DNA from: Platycnemis pennipes | Lineage: Eukaryota > Arthropoda > Insecta > Odonata > Platycnemididae | Direction: 5' to 3' | Length of the DNA: 64,000 nucleotides | NCBI GenBank assembly: GCA_933228895.1 | Contig: OW121846.1 | Location: 144,974,746 to 145,038,745, forward strand | Shown: in pieces, positions 10,026 through 19,879 of the stretch | Layout: each line of letters begins with the position of its first letter | How positions within the stretch are numbered: position 1 is the first letter of the stretch | Position numbers and translations under genes: made by a program | The notes under the pieces: generated by a model | The model's database searches: none | The model's input: the letters and a program-made list of their open reading frames with translations, nothing else | Told to the model about the DNA's origin: nothing

Positions 10026-10139
10026 CTTTGCCTTGAATAGATGGTTGTTCTTCACGCCCCGTTTAGCATTTTCGGCTCTTGTCTTCTTGTACCCTGTTTT
10101 GCAGCCCGTTACGAAGCAATATCGGTTTGTGTTAGCCAT
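10026..10139 (-). CDS. THAP-domain first exon
   Basis: Minus-strand ATG at 10139 (AAAATGG context) opens 38 codons ending at a phase-0 donor, AAG-GTATGT (intron starts at 10025). The peptide contains YCFVTGCKTGYKK and ends NNHLFKAK, the N-terminal half of a THAP zinc finger (C-x4-C followed by LF.(V/I)PK). THAP domains bind DNA in P-element transposases and in cellular THAP proteins. The zinc-ligand half (C-x2-H) must come from a later exon that I did not find. With the KAYEYLR exon downstream on the same strand, a P-like transposon gene is more likely than a cellular one. Confidence 0.6.
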
Positions 10140-10429
10140 TTTAATGCACTAAGATATATACCACTCGCTTTTGCAAATGGCGCTACGATTTCCGCCCCAG
10201 CGGTGACACAATGGAAAATTAAAAGTCCAATTGCTCAATTCCTATGCCAAATAATTTCCCCCTAACATTCCCACAATGATTTACCAATCTAAGCAATAAA
10301 TTAATATGCTTCGATGGCTTCTTAAACCACAATTGCTATAATTACAGCGATTTAACTGTAACAACCTCAAAGCTTTCCCTATCAACACCAGCCATTAACA
10401 ACGCGTAGTGGATAACGGGGTCGATTGCA
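10140..10429. promoter_or_regulatory. Upstream region of the THAP exon
   Basis: It should contain the 5' UTR and promoter of the minus-strand THAP gene. I see no convincing TATA box. GC content is higher than in the surroundings near 10170-10210. Confidence 0.25.
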
Positions 10430-11116
10430 GCGCCGCCCTACCGGCAAAATTTTTGCGGAAAGGCGGGCAACATCCCAGCCAATGGGACATTACGACAGAT
10501 TTGAATCCATATACATATTCATGCGAAAAACATTACCACTGCTGACGACCCCTTCCTGGTGGAGCTCCACAATTACGAGGGGTTCCCAGATTTATCCAAA
10601 TCTTCGAACGTCCTACATTGGTATAGGATCAGGAAGGATGTGTATCCCCGCCTTCAGAAGTAGGTACGCGAGGAAATACCTCTGTATTCCTGCCGTTTCA
10701 ACGTCGTCAGAGCGGTTCCTCAGCGTTGCAGGGAACGTTGTGTTGGACGATCGACATCTACTCACCGATGAAAATGCGGATATGAGAATTGTATTATACC
10801 AAAACAAAGAGTTGTTGCTTAATTTGTAACTTGGTGCTTGTTTCGCTCTTTAATAAATAGGCCTTGTCCTTCTCAATTAAGTTTGACCCAATTCAGTCTT
10901 CACTTAATAGCCAAACCAAACTGCCAACCGCCACAACCGAGACATCTGCACCGATCATCGATAGTCATCGACCATCGACATTCATCGATCATCGATAGTC
11001 ATCGACCATCGAGCACGCACTATTCGATGATCGATGACAGCCATCGTCATCGAAGCATTTCGATGAAATTTTTTCATCGAAAATCGATGACCAAAATTGG
11101 TCATCGCACAAGCCTG
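10430..11116 (+). pseudogene. hAT transposon 3' fragment with dimerisation domain
   Basis: The + strand frame at about 10600-10829 encodes ARKYLCIPAVSTSSERFLS, then AGNVVLDDRHLLTDENADM. This is the C-terminal dimerisation domain of hAT transposases (Y-L-.-IPA-.-S..SER.FS.AG). Upstream parts are out of frame or missing, starting from the GAATCCATATACATATTCAT module at 10503. An ATCGA-rich array (10950-11100) follows the stop. The fragment ends in GGTCATCGCACAAGCCTG at 11116, whose inward reading CAGGCTTGTGCGATG is a hAT-like terminus. The 5' end and most of the transposase are absent. Confidence 0.8.
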
Positions 11117-11418
11117 GTGTCAACTGCTATCGGAGAATTACTGAGGCGGTCGAAATCTGTGTTTTTGTTGTAATTGACGCCTGAATTTGGATGTGAAATG
11201 CAGAAAGTGCTGTATTGAAGGTTGATCTGCTCCCGGAGAGAAGTACTTGAGAGGTAGGTGCAATTTTAAGATATAGTATGTTGTAATCTGACCTTGCCCC
11301 ACTATGTGTCCGTTAATGGACCTTATGAGTGCCTTTGGACGTAACTATTTTGTTGTATGTTAGTATTCGAGAAGCGACAGGAGTTGCCATGTTGTATTTT
11401 AGTTACGTTTTTCATCCT
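11117..11418. other. No gene seen
   Basis: Mixed-composition sequence between the hAT terminus and the CCAACGTTGG element. Nothing recognised. Confidence 0.4.
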
Positions 11419-11942
11419 CCCATGTAGCACAGACGGTTAGGCCAACGTTGGGAAACGGTGCCACGGTTGGGGAACGGTTCGGTTACTTTACGACCGTTGG
11501 GCCAACGTTGGGAAGCGGTGCCATTCGCACGGTTATTTATGAATCGTTGGGCCAACGTTGGGTAACGGTGCCAATCGCACGGTTATTTATGATCCGTTGG
11601 GCCAACGTTGGGAGATGGTGTAAGGGGACTGCCTGATTACAGCGCAGCCAAGCTGGATATTATCTCACTTAGCACATTCTCAGCTACATGGCGTTTGTTA
11701 TCCAAGAGTTTTAGCTGAGAAGTAGTGAATCCGTAAGGAACAACTCTGAATAATGACCCTTTAAGTACTAATTTTTGTATTCACCTATTTGCACGTTTCT
11801 CTTCATCCATCCTATATTATTGGATTTTTACGCATCCGTTGCATAGCTTTCCTTCCTCGTTGACCTAACGAGGGAGTATTCCATTCAACGAACGTACTGT
11901 GCTAATGTATATACATTGTGTTTATCACTGTCATCATTAGTA

Positions 11943-12130
11943 CCCACATAGCACAAAATATCTAGTAGATATCTACAGCATATCTTCAATGTCTTAAATA
12001 TCTTAAATGTTTACAAGATGTTTGGAAAATATCTTAGACATCTCCTAAATCTGAAAATTTTATTTTTTATTCATCTGATATGGATTCAAATGTCATATTC
12101 ATCTCATATCCATTCAAATAGATATTCATG
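11943..12130. mobile_element. Nested AGATATCT-motif element, left end
   Basis: CCCACATAGCACAAAATATCT begins at 11943 and is followed by repeated AGATATCT/ATATCTT/AGACATCT motifs to about 12060. It closely matches the inverted terminus at 57112-57144. The right boundary of this copy is unclear. Confidence 0.6.
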
Positions 12131-12139
12131 AATGGATGC

Positions 12140-12370
12140 TTTTTCTCAGTCCCTCGTAGACGGTATTGGACTTAGAAAAAATACGGGTGCGCTCGCCGGA
12201 AAAATCTAAGGCCAGGAGGATCGGTGAGAGTGAAAGTACATCTGAAATGTGGTTTTAAACGCGATTTACGATCTTTAAAAGTGATTGAACATTGGTCCAC
12301 GGATGATTTTTCTCAGTCCCTCGTAGACGGTATCGGACTTGGAGAAAATACTGGTGCCCTCGCCGGGAAA
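12140..12370. repeat. Approximately 64-bp direct repeat (12140-12203 and 12307-12370)
   Basis: Both units read TTTTCTCAGTCCCTCGTAGA, then CGGTAT.GGACTT and GAAAATAC.GGTGC.CTCGCCGG, with a few substitutions. They are 103 bp apart within the TIR element. The second unit lies in a 72-codon open frame (12224-12442) that I do not recognise. Confidence 0.85.
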
Positions 12371-12893
12371 CATGTTCTCAGCATTATTGAGGAAACTCTT
12401 ATTTATCTCTCCTGGAGTGAAAAGAATATCAGTTGTGTATAGTTACAATGGTCATGCTCATTTTTAACCAGAAAATGGTTATTAGGGAAATGTTTTTATG
12501 GTGAAAATTACCCGTGTCACCCTTTTAGTAAAGTAAATAATCACAAACGACTTGATGCCAACCAGTAGCTGTATATATATGGCATCCCAGTCTATTGCCT
12601 GTATTTGGAAAATGTGTCAGGTCGCCCTGGCATACACATACACATGAGTAAAGTGTAGGTTGTTAGGTAGGTGTATCTGTAGTGTGCGAGGTATAACTAG
12701 TCATCGAGTGAGAACCTGGATTATTTCCTTTTTTTTTCAATTTTGTTCCGTTGGGGAACAGTTGGGCTAATGGTTGGGGAACAGTCGGCCCAACGGTTGG
12801 GGAACAGTTGGCAAAACGGACATAAATAACGGTTGGCCAACCATTGCACCTAACCGTTCCCCAACGTTGGCCCAACCGTCTGTGCTACATGGG

Positions 12894-13434
12894 CTTGCAA
12901 TGAAGTATACTATTTTCTTCGATGTTGATTGCATTGAAACATTTTTTTCGATTGCATTGAAACATTCATCTTAATTGTATTGAAATAAGTATTATATTGT
13001 TTTGTGTGTTGAATAGTGGTATTTGCGTAAATAATGTGAAAGTATTCGTTTTAGTCAAGTTCTTGTTATGTTATGAAAATGATAACTCACCAACTGGCGA
13101 ACCGTTATGCCCGGCATCTGAGTTTTATAAATCACAGTCGGAAGCTGTTTTGTCCATGAATCTTTGTGCTAAGAGCCCGTTACTCATAACAATTTGTTTG
13201 TTATTATGTTTCATAACTCGTAATCTTCACTTGCTGTGCCTTTGCTGTATTTCGTGTGAACTGTCGTGTGTAGCTCGCAGCTGTGAAAGGTGTTCGCTAT
13301 CATGAAATCGTCATCAAAATATCCCAAAGAAAATGTATGAGGCTAGTGCCTTCTACCTTAAAATACATTCTCATCTATTAATGTTGATGTATGGTTTCAG
13401 GTGTTTTAGGCAAAGATGGACTTTCCACTACATA
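12894..13434. other. No gene found; short tandem repeat at 12926-12989
   Basis: Three imperfect approximately 25-bp units of GATTGCATTGAAACATT are seen at 12926-12989. A 102-codon frame at 12997-13305 shows no family and no coding character I trust. Confidence 0.4.
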
Positions 13435-13528
13435 GTTTTTTACGGAGGTGGACTCTGCTTTTGACAGCTTAAATGGAACCATGGACCACACGCCCATGCA
13501 GCTGCCGAAGGAACCTTTGAAGTCAGCT
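13435..13528 (+). CDS. Possible short exon, gene unknown
   Basis: An open segment encoding TEVDSAFDSLNGTMDHTP and MQLPKEPLKSA ends at a strong donor, GCT-GTAAGT at 13529. A weak acceptor (CTACATAG) precedes it. The composition looks coding, but no family is recognised and no partner exon is certain. The small membrane-protein ORF at 15426-15623 lies downstream on the same strand and could belong to the same gene. Confidence 0.25.
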
Positions 13529-14636
13529 GTAAGTTAGGTGAGTCCTCATGTGAAAAACTGGGAATCCGCCTATCTGAAAATCACTTTGTGACAGTCCCTG
13601 GGCAAAAGTCAGTAAACACCCTCCTTATCAGAATGGGCAGTTAGCTTATATTAGATCAGGAATGTTGTTGTGGGACCTAGTAAAAAGAACAATGCTGGCA
13701 TTTGAATACCCACAACCTTATTCAAGACCCCATTGAAACTTTTTTTTCAGTATTATTAGGCATAATTGTGATGCAAATCATAACCCTTTCACTCCACAGT
13801 TATAGGAGCATTGAAGACTGCTGTAATTAACTACATATTTAATTTATATCCAGGGACAAATATATAAAATTGAGGATGGGTGCAGCCTATTAATAGTTGT
13901 CCTCTTTTTTCCTTGAGTAAGCTGCTGAATCTAGACAGCATGAGATCAACAGAAGCTATAAAGGAAGAGATCTAATATTGAGTTTTAAGAAAATTAGTTC
14001 AGTTGTGTCCATAAAAATTCGTGTGGCATTGATGTTCCTTGAAGATCCTCCTTGTGATCTGTGTGATCCATTCCTCACAATAGACCCTAGTTTATTTCAG
14101 GTTGTCTTCTCTTTATTTTTTGAAAATGAAGCTCATAACTGATCTTTCCCTTCAGGAGAATTTCTTTCGATAATTGGAGGAGGTATCATGGCTGCCAGAA
14201 GAGTCTACAGATCATGAAAGAAACCTCTCCACATTAATAATGCCTTGTAGGTGTGCATTTTGATTTTTTTCAGTTGCAACAGTCATCTAACTGATTTAAA
14301 AATTTTTTCATTTTAGTTGTCACAAAAGTGCCCATTAAAAATAATGTATCGATAAGAGGAAGATGAAACTGATATAAAATTATTTAATTTCCACAAATTA
14401 TGCTGTTGTGATGTTATATCCATGTATTATCTTTTGCCAGAGATGTGTAACTGTAATCTCAAGCCTTAGTTTTTCCCAAGTTTATGATTGATTTAATATG
14501 GTAGTTTTTTGTTAATATGTTATGCTAGTGATTTCCTTCCTTTCACTCCAAATATGGCTCAAATTATGTTGTACATATTGTCAAGTGAGTATTTGGAAGA
14601 TCAGTTAACTGGTGTACAGTGATTATCCTCCACCCT
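13529..14636. other. No gene recognised
   Basis: AT-rich, stop-rich sequence. There is one acceptor-like site at about 14155 (CCCTTCAG) before a short open stretch containing IIGGGIMAARR. It is too weak to annotate as an exon. Confidence 0.35.
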
Positions 14637-14870
14637 GATACAGGCACGTAGCCAGAAATTTGCTTCGGGTGGGGCGATGTCTTGCTTAACTTAAAACAAA
14701 TCAGCCTTGCCCATTCGGTGTCGACATGTTACAAATCTCTTGCCTTAATTTTCAGTTCTTGATATTTACTTTTACTGTGCCCATGCTTATCTCTTCTCAT
14801 TTGTAAAGTTCATTACTAAAATCAGAACAACAAAGTTATTAGGAAAAATTTCAGGGGGGGCCTGAAGCAG
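14637..14870. repeat. Dispersed repeat starting GGCACGTAGCCAG
   Basis: The segment begins GGCACGTAGCCAGAAATTTG followed by CTTCGGGTGGGG, and ends GGAAAAATTTCAGGGGGGGC. This beginning and G-run ending resemble a short interspersed repeat type I associate with arthropod genomes. No TSD or terminal repeats were identified. Confidence 0.4.
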
Positions 14871-15302
14871 CAGAAGACCCCCTGGCAATGAGCCTGCCCT
14901 TATATTCTGGTGGACCGTATGGTTTCTCATATTCCTTATGTAGGCTTCTGTGGTGCATCAGTGCTGAAGGTGCTAGTCCTCCAGTATTTCTGCTGCATAG
15001 TCCATTTCCTTGGATGATGGTTTCACTGGCATGACAGACCGCACCTTGACCAAAAAATCTGTTAACCAATGAGAATGCACTGGGGTTGAACATGGGAAGT
15101 ACATAAGATGGACAGAAAGTGAAGTATCAAACACATATCATATAACCCGAAGGTGCTGACTGAAACATTGGCGACACCATCATCCAAGAAAATGGATGTA
15201 TGCAGCAAAAATCCCAGAGTACTAGCATCTTGGTTTCTCATATGCCTATCCAAGCTGGAGGTGTCTCTACCAGTGTTGCTTGTTTGCACAAGCTTTCTCG
15301 GT

Positions 15303-15335
15303 GCTGGCACAAATTGTTCTCTATAATTTGTGCCA
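15303..15335. repeat. Hairpin with 12-bp arms
   Basis: CTGGCACAAATT and AATTTGTGCCAG surround the 9-bp loop GTTCTCTAT. It is a stable stem with no recognised function, in the region between the repeat at 14637 and the small ORF. Confidence 0.85.
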
Positions 15336-15425
15336 GAAAAATCAGTCGTTAAAGGGCTGTTTATACATTTAAACTTTACACTTACTTCTTGGACTGGGGA
15401 TCTCTTTGCCACATGGGTCTTGACC

Positions 15426-15623
15426 ATGAAAAAGAGGTGCTACCAAGGTGATAACCTCCTGGGTGGTAGTGGAATTATCAGCCCATTGATGGATATCTCC
15501 TCACGTTTTACCAACGATTCCTTTGTAGACAGATGCATGAAATGGACAGTTCTAAGCATAGTTACTTTCTTTGTTATCTTTACTGTTGCATTAGCATTTG
15601 TTGTTATGGTCTACCTCACATAA
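15426..15623 (+). CDS. Small tail-anchored membrane protein ORF, unknown
   Basis: ATG at 15426 (context GACCATGA) opens 65 codons, MKKRCYQGDNLLGG to ALAFVVMVYLT, with TAA at 15621-15623. Residues about 41-65 form one strongly hydrophobic helix preceded by DRCMKW, so the product would be a single-pass, tail-anchored protein with a cytosolic N-terminus rich in polar residues. The frame is also open upstream to about 15330, so this could be a terminal exon rather than a complete gene. No family recognised. The ATG4 gene starts 1.1 kb downstream on the same strand. Confidence 0.35.
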   Translation: MKKRCYQGDNLLGGSGIISPLMDISSRFTNDSFVDRCMKWTVLSIVTFFVIFTVALAFVVMVYLT

Positions 15624-15969
15624 AATTGGTACTTAAACGTAAAATACTATGAAGTGATACTGACATTTTTCTTTCTATTGATTGTTTTGCAGGAATGCTT
15701 TTTGAAGACCTGATAAGGAGTGTTGACATTCAAATGGCTGTATCAATTTCTTAAATGTAAATTTGTGAAGTATGGAAACTGTTATTGACTTCATAATCCA
15801 TTCATTGATTTTGTTATTAAGCTGAAGTGTGTAACAATATAAGTAATTAAATGAGTCTTTGAAATCAGTTTTTGTATTTGCTACCCTTGGTTCCAATGAT
15901 CATGTTGAAGTGCCTATTTTTTGTGTCTTCGCGTATGTGATCTTATTTCGTCGTGTTTGTTTCATGCAG

Positions 15970-16037
15970 TTTTATGGGAATGCTTCAGATGATGTTTGTG
16001 TACTGTCACTGTGACTTCAAGGAATTTCCTGATATGG
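15970..16037 (+). CDS. Exon-like segment with strong splice sites, unknown
   Basis: Acceptor TTTGTTTCATGCAG (ends 15969) and donor ATGG-GTAAGG (intron from 16038) bound 68 bp. One frame is open through MGMLQMMFVYCHCDFKEF. It may belong to the gene represented by the preceding ORF or be chance. No family assigned. Confidence 0.22.
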
Positions 16038-16742
16038 GTAAGGAAACGATCATCAAATGAAGAGGATGGACAACATGGAAGCGCATCAGAGGATTTTTAC
16101 CATCGCGTGCACGTAATTAGTATTAAATTTTAAGAAAAGAATAATAAATAAAAGAAAATTTAAAAATATTAGTATTTGAACTGCGCGCTCCGGCACCGTT
16201 ATGGCGACGGTGGCGCACCCTTCAAACGGTGTTTGGGACTAAAACTTAGGAAAGCGCCTACGGGAGTGGAGAGAATCTGCCCGAAACCTATACGCAATGA
16301 CCTTATGGCAGTGACCCAGCCTTGGTTGCTCCTAGTGGTCAACTTGCCAGAGTCATCAGAATGTTTTGTCTCTAAATACTGTCGTTATTGTTCAATAAGT
16401 CTACTATTAATCGAACAACAATAACTTATTATTTTATTCAAGGTTTATACTTAAACGCCATGCATCACGGCGATTCTCGCGGTTGATGATCTGAGAGATT
16501 TCAGTATTGAAGCAGGTCTGACATGCATTCGAAATTTGAAATACTGAATGTAGACGCTGATTTTATCATTCCTCGTAACTATGGATAGTCATGATATGGA
16601 AGAAAAATTTAGTACGAGAGTTGTACTCCGTTTCTCTTCGAAAATCCTTGTGCTTTTAATACATATTGGTTTGATTATACCAGCGTACAGCCTGATCATT
16701 TAAACTCATTTGGGTGCATAGTCACATTTTACAGTCTTCGTC
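16038..16742 (+). promoter_or_regulatory. Upstream and 5' UTR region of ATG4
   Basis: A GC-richer patch (about 16175-16320) precedes an insect-style initiator-like TCAGTA at 16501. Several ATGs occur between there and the chosen start at 16743 (for example 16579 and 16590), so upstream ORFs are possible if transcription starts near 16501. I see no TATA box placed appropriately. Confidence 0.25.
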
Positions 16743-16899
16743 ATGGAGACAATTATTCCTAGCATAAGCAACTCTGTGGAGCCAGAATCTCAAGACCCGA
16801 AATCATACACCATTAATTCAGACGAGGACAGCGATGCTACAGAGACAGAAGGAAAAATAAAGACCAGGTTGATGTCTATGTGGAATAACATGAAATATG
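16743..16899 (+). CDS. Atg4: ATG4 (C/D-type) exon 1
   Basis: First coding exon of an autophagy cysteine protease that cleaves ATG8/LC3-family proteins and removes their lipid. The ATG at 16743 (GTCATGG) starts 52 codons plus one base. The N-terminus is an acidic, disordered stretch (DEDSDATETEGK). Residues 39-53 (IKTRLMSMWNNMKYG) match the conserved beginning of the ATG4C/D subfamily fold (..K..L.S.WNN.KYGW). Donor TATG-GTGAGC at 16900, phase 1. The following intron is only 77 bp and joins in frame to exon 2 (KYG-WMVK). The acidic N-terminal extension is typical of C/D-type members and contrasts with ATG4A/B. Confidence 0.9.
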
Positions 16900-16976
16900 G
16901 TGAGCGGTTAGTTGCCATAGTTCCATCCCAACCCCATCATTTCGAAATTAATGAATGATATATTTAAATATTTTAG

Positions 16977-17258
16977 GATGGATGGTCAAGATAAAAACCA
17001 ATTTTTCCAAGGATTCTGCTGTTTGGCTGTTGGGGAGATGTTATCATAAGAGACTGGAGGGTGACATTGATACAGGGGAAGCCGGAGGGATTGAAGAATT
17101 TAAGTTAGACTTTGTTAGTCGCATATGGCTCACCTACCGCCGAGAGTTTCCCCATTTGAATGGATCATCTTTCACTTCAGACTGTGGTTGGGGTTGTATG
17201 CTGAGAAGTGGACAAATGCTTCTTGCCCAAGCGCTCTTGTGTCATTTTCTTGGACGAG
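16977..17258 (+). CDS. Atg4: ATG4 (C/D-type) exon 2, catalytic cysteine
   Basis: Carries residues 53-147 of the predicted protein. It shows [20 protein letters not shown] near the start, [14 protein letters not shown] at residues 98-111, and the catalytic loop [14 protein letters not shown], where Cys126 corresponds to the nucleophile of C54-family peptidases. [13 protein letters not shown] follows. Acceptor TATTTTAG ends at 16976. Donor CGAG-GTAAAT at 17259 is phase 1 and joins exon 3 to restore GRDWRW, a conserved ATG4 sequence. The exon looks intact, with no stop. Intron 2 that follows is 21.9 kb, filled with transposons. Confidence 0.95.
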
Positions 17259-17499
17259 GTAAATATATATATATTCGAGATGACGTTGTAATTATAGTGT
17301 ACCTGGCAAAGACGCGACCATGCTCGGATGCTGCAGGCATGCGTAGACCAATTTATATTTTCTCAAGTTAGACTTCAATACGAAAGAAAGGTTTTATTTT
17401 CGTTCTTTGATGGGTTCTATGAAGTACATGTTAATTGCTGGAAATTAATACCTTATAGTGCAATCAATAATTGTGGCAATGCATGATGTTTTAAGGCTG
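17259..17499. other. Start of ATG4 intron 2; no repeat recognised
   Basis: Unique-looking intron sequence before the SINE. It begins with the donor and a short AT-alternating run. Confidence 0.4.
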
Positions 17500-18030
17500 G
17501 GCTAGAGGAGTAGGAGTGATGGCTAAGAGTACTGTTTACCCATCCTTAAAGCCGCTTTACACGATACAATTTTTTGTACAATTTCTTGTACAAACTCTTG
17601 CATGAGGGAATTGTACCGTGTAAAGCGGCAAATTGTACGAAAACTTGTGCGATTGTCTGAATGACTGAACGGGAAATAGAACTCGTTCTAATTCCATTCA
17701 GACAAACATACAATTTCGTTCAGTCTATACAAGAGTTTGTACAAGAAATTATGCAAAAAATTGTATCGTGTAAAGCGGCCTTAAGGCCTGGGTTCAAATC
17801 CTAACTGGTAGATTTATCATTGGTATACTGGTCCCCATTTGTTTGCTAACTGTACCGTTCAGTATTCCATCCATCGGATGGGACATTAAGCTGTGGACCA
17901 CTTTGTGCCTTCCATTATAAGTTGGGTCACGACGATGCCAGGTTTCACTCCACCCTTCCTCTGTCCATGGAAAAATTCTCCCTCATATCCAAGTAATCAC
18001 CTTAATGATGTAAATATCCTTAGCTGGTTG
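17500..18030 (+). mobile_element. tRNA-derived SINE, split by a MITE
   Basis: An A-box-like GATGGCTAAGAGTACTG at 17519-17535 and a perfect B box GGTTCAAATCC at 17791-17801 are separated by a TTAA-flanked MITE (17546-17784). Removing the MITE and one TTAA puts the boxes about 30 bp apart, as in a tRNA promoter. The body (CCATCGGATGGGACATTAAG..GTGGACC, 17870-17900) resembles arthropod SINE bodies. The 3' end is uncertain; a foldback element begins at about 18031. Confidence 0.75.
17546..17784. mobile_element. TTAA-flanked MITE with TTGTACAA motifs
   Basis: TTAA at 17546-17549 and 17781-17784 flank inverted termini GCCGCTTTACACGATACAAT, then TTTTTTGTACAA on the left and the complement on the right (A(G)CCGCTTTACACG/CGTGTAAAGCGGC). 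TTGTACAA, AATTGTAC and CTTGTACAAACTC motifs repeat inside. Length 239 bp including both TTAA copies. No coding capacity. Confidence 0.9.
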
Positions 18031-18651
18031 CCTACCCCAATTACAGCTGAACCTGGATAAGTGGAATCCCACTGGAACAGGTGTGTTTTCTTGCTGATAG
18101 AGGTTTCTCGTTTAGCCAGTTTATCAACTGTGCTAGATCACATGACCTTTTAAAACCCTCTAACTAGCTGTTGCTAGCTAGCTGAAAACTTCTATGCTCT
18201 CAGTTTTGTGGTGAAACTTTTAGCTTTTTCTTTTACTGTAATTCATGAATGAGAGTGTTTTTTAGAGCTTTTTTTTCCATTCGAGAAGGAACTTTTTGTT
18301 AGAAAATTGAACTGCTTGGTTCAACTTAATATTCTTGTTTCCCGTATATTGGCTCTACATGCTAGGATGAGCGGCCCAGATCAGTCGACTTAACGGCTGA
18401 TCCCACCGTGTCGAGGCTTCACCATTGCTCACATTCATATTCATGAATCAGAGTGAAAGAAAAAGCTAAAAGTTTCACCACAAAACTGAGAGCATATAAG
18501 TTTTCAGCTAGCTAGCAACAGAGCTAGTTAGAGGGTTTTAAAAGGTGATGTGATCTAGCATAGTTGATAAACTGGCTAAATGAGAAACCTCTATCAGCAA
18601 GAAAACACACCTGTTCCAGTAGAATTCCACTTATTCTGTCAAGGGGTAGGC
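18031..18651. mobile_element. Foldback element with approximately 220-bp arms
   Basis: The arms 18031-18253 and 18434-18651 are inverted copies with about 90% agreement. Both run from CCTACCCC through GGATAAGTGGAAT (left) and its right counterpart, AACAGGTGTGTTTTCTTGCT, GCTAGCTAGCTGAAAACTT and AGTTTTGTGGTGAAAC. A 180-bp unrelated loop (including GCGGCCCAGATCAGTCGAC) lies between. CTTAGC occurs just outside both ends and may be a TSD. Confidence 0.85.
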
Positions 18652-19764
18652 TTAGCAAGTCTCAGGACTCCAGCTTAAGTAATATGCTTCGTTTTTTTTT
18701 ATTAAACAACTTGTGTGGCATGAAAACACAATTGCTGTTTAAAACCAGGATAAATAAGTTTCTCAATCCAAGGACAAGGAAAACAAATTCTGAAAAGTAC
18801 CAAAGGTAATAGAAAGTGTTATGCGTGTTGAATAATCTCATCCTCTGAATAATTTTCTATCCCAGTGATGTTGAGTGTTTACACTGTCATTAATGAACTT
18901 TGGCACCAGATGGCGAAGTGTTGATTTAAGTGCTTTGTGTAGAAAGGAAAGGGACTAAGCATTCAGGCTGAGCCAAGGCGGTCACTTAGAGTCATTAGAG
19001 CAGTGGTACTTTATGGAATCTTTCTTGTAGCTGCCTTTGGGAACCCAATCTTATTCTGTATCTCACTTAACAATTTCTAGCACTCTGACAAGCATGCAAT
19101 TTTAGGTTTATCATTTGATGGAAACTTTAATTTTTTTATTTATGCATCCAAAGAATTTAACATACCTCCCTCAGTGATTTACAATTATCAACTTTTGCCT
19201 TTGTTTTCAAGAGCAAACCTGACACCTTTCAGGTAGAAAAAATCTGCATTTCTTCTGTCAAAACATTTTCATAGCATTGAATCTCTTAAAAAGGTGTAAA
19301 GGAAGGAAGTGTCACTTGAGAGGTGATGGGAGTTCACTTGTGAAGGCTTTGATTTATAAGTATACGCAGCAGAAACCTGAAGCTCATAACTCTGATGGTA
19401 CTAATTTTGGGGAACTATGGTGTGAGTTGACCGAGAGCTACATTAAATAATTGGGACACTGCAATTATACAAAATTTTTGAAATTATGAGTTAACAAAAT
19501 GTTTTCATGTTCCCAAATTGGAAAAATAGTTGCCTTTATGGGTAATTATGGGGAATATTGTTAGCATAAAATGATCCATCACAAATGGGAATTTATCTAA
19601 TCCAGCTTTCCAAACTTGGGATGACCAAATGATACGTCATGAGAAAGGTGATGACAATGCTCTCTTCTCTTCTACATGTTCCGTAAATCTAACCAATTTG
19701 TACTGATTGCAGTACACACAGAATAGGGTGTCCTATGGTCTTAAAAATTCAGTTTTATTAATAT
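18652..19764. other. ATG4 intron 2 sequence, nothing recognised
   Basis: AT-rich; open frames are short and shadow-like. No TIR, SINE box or LINE motif seen. Confidence 0.4.
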
Positions 19765-19879
19765 CAGGGTTGGGTCAGTAGAATATTCTGTGTAGAAAAT
19801 GCGTATTCTACGTGTATATTCTACCGTAGAATATGTAATGTAGAATATTGCCAATAGTTACATATTCTACATGTAGAAA

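Larger units (their letters stand above)
11419..12893. mobile_element. TIR element made of CCAACGTTGG motifs
   Basis: The ends are perfect 20-bp inverted repeats, CCCATGTAGCACAGACGGTT, continuing with the near-identical GGCCAACGTTGGG.AACGGT. The left subterminal region (11440-11625) has four approximately 65-bp units, each with GTTGGGCCAACGTTGGG and CGGTTATTTATGA-type spacers. The right side (12745-12890) carries the same motifs inverted. No transposase is visible. Another element (11943 onward) and an internal direct repeat lie inside. No clear TSD; at most CT on both sides. Confidence 0.85.

Noticed and set aside
17791..17801. B-box sequences as tRNA genes (also 29989-29999 and 46053-46063)
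   Set aside because: None of the three loci can fold into a full cloverleaf in the text I read; they are followed by SINE bodies, so I call SINEs instead.
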